DNA of 14,523 nucleotides from Lachnospiraceae bacterium UBA3821 (GTDB lineage Bacteria; Bacillota; Clostridia; Lachnospirales; Lachnospiraceae). Where the stretch lies: NCBI GenBank assembly GCA_002368865.1, contig DFDT01000104.1, forward strand, positions 1 through 14,523, given 5' to 3'. Under the pieces are notes generated by a model, which had not been told where the DNA came from, did not search any database, and worked only from the letters and a program-made list of their open reading frames with translations. Shown piece after piece: positions 12,256 to 14,523 of this stretch (positions are counted from its first letter, which is position 1; every line of letters starts with the position of its first letter). The position numbers were made by a program, and so were the translations under genes.

Positions 12256-14523
12256 TTACTTCATTACGATGTTCACCAGCCGCCCGGGCACATAGATCTC
12301 TTTTACAATATTGCCGGTGAGTTTATCTCCCAACGCTTCTTTGGCAGCAGCGATCACGCTGGCCTGATCCGCATCCTTGGATACCTGGATTGTCGCACGG
12401 ATCTTGCCGTTGAGCTGTACGCCGACCTCCACGCTGCTCTCCACCGTCTTCGCTTCGTCGTATTCCGGCCATGTGGTCTGATACACTCTGCCTTCGTACC
12501 CTGCCACAGACCACAGTTCCTCTGTGATATGAGGCGCCACAGGATTTAACAGGGTCAGCAAAGTCTTATACTCGCCCTTCGTCACCGTGTTCTTCTTGTA
12601 AAACTCATTGATCAGGGACATCATAGATGCAATGGCAGTGTTATATTTCAGATTCTCAAAATCACTCGATACCTTCTTGATCGTCTGGTGCATTTTGGTC
12701 TCCAGATCCGCGCTATAACCGTCACCGTCCACCAGAATATCCTGTAATTTCCATACTCTCTCCAGAAATCTGCGGCACCCCTTCACGCCGTCCTCGCTCC
12801 ATGCAGCCGCCAGATCAAACGCACCAATGAACATCTCATAGGTACGCAGCGTGTCTGCACCATAATCCTGTACAATATCATCCGGATTCACCACGTTTCC
12901 GCGGGATTTGGACATCTTTTCACCATTGGATCCCAGGATCATACCATGGCTGGTACGTTTCTGATAAGGCTCCGGGCAGGGAACCACCTTCTCGTCATAC
13001 AAGAATCTGTGCCAGAATCTGGAATACAGCAAATGCAGCGTAGTGTGCTCCATACCGCCGTTATACCAGTCAACGGGCATCCAGTACTCCAGGGCCTCTT
13101 TGCTTGCAAGTGCCTCTTTGTTCTCCGGATCGGTGTAGCGCAGGAAATACCAGGAAGAACCAGCCCATTGGGGCATGGTATCCGTCTCACGCTTGGCTGG
13201 ACCGCCGCAGTGCGGACAGGTCACATTCACCCAATCCGTCATGGCAGCCAACGGCGACTCACCGTTATCCGTAGGCATATAACTCTCCACCTCAGGAAGT
13301 TCCAAAGGAAGCTCGCTCTCCTCCAAAGGCACATAGCCGCAGTGATCACACTGAATGATGGGAATCGGCTCACCCCAGTAGCGCTGTCTGGAGAATACCC
13401 AGTCACGCAGCTTGAAATTGGTCTTGCTGGTGCCGATGCCCTTCTCCTCCAGATACGCAATGATCTTCTTCTTGGCATCCGCAACAGATAATCCGTTCAA
13501 GAACTCGGAATTCACCAACGTACCGGTAGCCACATCGGTGTATACCTGTTCCTGCACACTGACAGGACTGCCTGCCACAACTTCAATGATCGGCAGATTA
13601 AATTTCTTTGCAAAATCCCAGTCTCTCTCATCATGCGCCGGCACAGCCATGATGGCGCCAGTACCGTATGTCATCAGTACATAATCGGAAATCCAGATGG
13701 GAATCTCCTTGCCATTGACCGGATTGGTCGCAGTCAATCCGTCGATCTGCACACCGGTCTTATCCTTTGCAAGCTCCGTGCGTTCAAAATCTGACTTTTT
13801 CGCCGCCTGCTCCCTGTACGCCATCAGCTCGTCATAATTCCTGATCTCATCTTTATATTTCTCCAAAAGCGGATGCTCCGGCGAGATTACCATATAGGTT
13901 GCACCGAACAGCGTATCCGGTCTGGTAGTATAGACACGCAGCTTATCCGCCTTACCGGTAAGCGCAAAATCAACCTCCGCACCCTGGGATTTCCCGATCC
14001 AGTTCTTCTGGGAAACCTTAACACGCTCAATATAATCCACCGTGTCCAGCCCCTGCAGCAGCTTATCCGCATACTCTGTGATCTTTAACATCCACTGGCT
14101 CTTTACCTTGCGGACCACCTCGGAACCACAGCGCTCGCAGACACCATTCACCACTTCCTCATTGGCAAGTCCGACCTTACAGGAGGTACACCAGTTGATG
14201 GGCATCTCTGTCTTGTAGGCCAGTCCGTCTTTAAACAGTTTTAAAAAGATCCACTGGGTCCATTTATAGTAGTCGGGATCTGTGGTATTGATCTCTCTGT
14301 CCCAGTCAAAGGAATAGCCCAAAGCATGCAGCTGACTCTTGAAGCGCTGCACATTATTCTTGGTCACGATCTTCGGATGAATATGATTCTTGATCGCATA
14401 ATTCTCCGTGGGAAGTCCGAACGCGTCCCATCCCATGGGATACAGTACATTATATCCCTGCATTCTGCGCTTTCTGGCTACAATATCCAATGCCGTGTAA
14501 GGACGGGGATGTCCTACATGAAG
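12256..14523 (-). CDS. leuS: Leucyl-tRNA synthetase, N-terminus cut by the window edge
   Basis: The window holds 755 residues and the stop; about 50 N-terminal residues lie beyond the edge, given a usual length near 805. It charges tRNA-Leu with leucine in the cytoplasm. The class I HIGH signature appears as HVGHP right at the edge (14520-14506). A zinc-ribbon-like CTSCKVG...CERCGSE follows. The CP1 editing domain shows [14 protein letters not shown] and [15 protein letters not shown], including the conserved Asp that recognises the amino group in hydrolytic proofreading. A second Cys pair pattern (CDHCG, CPHCGG) lies in the leucine-specific region, followed by [14 protein letters not shown]. 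The KMSKS loop is intact (12918-12904, [16 protein letters not shown]), and the anticodon-binding and C-terminal domains are complete. Nothing suggests loss of function. Its promoter and any T-box leader would lie outside the window. Confidence 0.97.
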   Translation of the reverse strand, partial: LHVGHPRPYTALDIVARKRRMQGYNVLYPMGWDAFGLPTENYAIKNHIHPKIVTKNNVQRFKSQLHALGYSFDWDREINTTDPDYYKWTQWIFLKLFKDGLAYKTEMPINWCTSCKVGLANEEVVNGVCERCGSEVVRKVKSQWMLKITEYADKLLQGLDTVDYIERVKVSQKNWIGKSQGAEVDFALTGKADKLRVYTTRPDTLFGATYMVISPEHPLLEKYKDEIRNYDELMAYREQAAKKSDFERTELAKDKTGVQIDGLTATNPVNGKEIPIWISDYVLMTYGTGAIMAVPAHDERDWDFAKKFNLPIIEVVAGSPVSVQEQVYTDVATGTLVNSEFLNGLSVADAKKKIIAYLEEKGIGTSKTNFKLRDWVFSRQRYWGEPIPIIQCDHCGYVPLEESELPLELPEVESYMPTDNGESPLAAMTDWVNVTCPHCGGPAKRETDTMPQWAGSSWYFLRYTDPENKEALASKEALEYWMPVDWYNGGMEHTTLHLLYSRFWHRFLYDEKVVPCPEPYQKRTSHGMILGSNGEKMSKSRGNVVNPDDIVQDYGADTLRTYEMFIGAFDLAAAWSEDGVKGCRRFLERVWKLQDILVDGDGYSADLETKMHQTIKKVSSDFENLKYNTAIASMMSLINEFYKKNTVTKGEYKTLLTLLNPVAPHITEELWSVAGYEGRVYQTTWPEYDEAKTVESSVEVGVQLNGKIRATIQVSKDADQASVIAAAKEALGDKLTGNIVKEIYVPGRLVNIVMK

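Overview
The window looks like a chromosomal segment of an anaerobic Firmicute of class Clostridia, most likely Lachnospiraceae. This rests on the gene content: BspA-type leucine-rich surface proteins with a class B sortase, a citrate synthase of the Re (isopropylmalate-synthase-like) type, a tiny Gly/Asn/Cys-rich 'chorion-like' protein, and Firmicute-style ribosome binding sites and promoters. No tRNA, rRNA, CRISPR array or insertion sequence was seen. The genes fall into four blocks.

Block A (1-2318, minus strand) is a metabolic operon in the order Re-citrate synthase, FCD-type GntR regulator, NADP-isocitrate dehydrogenase (only its first 17 codons lie in the window). Together these point to the oxidative half-TCA route from oxaloacetate and acetyl-CoA to 2-oxoglutarate and glutamate. 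The operon has a near-consensus sigma-A promoter. A perfect 24-bp palindrome of GntR type covers its -10 box and most of its spacer, which suggests that the second gene represses its own operon. The intergenic hairpin before the regulator gene is flanked by two Shine-Dalgarno-like sequences.

Block B (2334-10804, minus strand) is a cell-surface module. It holds a class B sortase with an unusually long cytoplasmic N-terminus, a 1854-residue BspA-like LRR protein with InlB-type repeats and a TPKTGD sorting signal, and a second 521-residue LRR protein that has a C-terminal membrane segment but no sorting motif next to it. The sortase probably anchors the 1854-residue protein.

Block C (10858-12250, plus strand) diverges from the sortase. 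It holds an 84-residue Cys-rich protein built from two copies of one unit, a strong terminator, and then a two-gene operon of unrecognised small helical proteins (172 and 103 residues). The candidate promoters of both units match mother-cell sporulation sigma factors: a SigK-like site for the first, and a SigE-like site with exact 14-nt spacing for the second. This is the most interesting uncharacterised part of the window, and it may be a small sporulation locus.

Block D (12256-14523, minus strand) is leuS, leucyl-tRNA synthetase, missing about 50 N-terminal residues beyond the window edge. It converges on block C across a bidirectional terminator.

Functions are assigned by reading motifs by eye. 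No database search was run, so family names are recognition calls and all regulatory sites are predictions.
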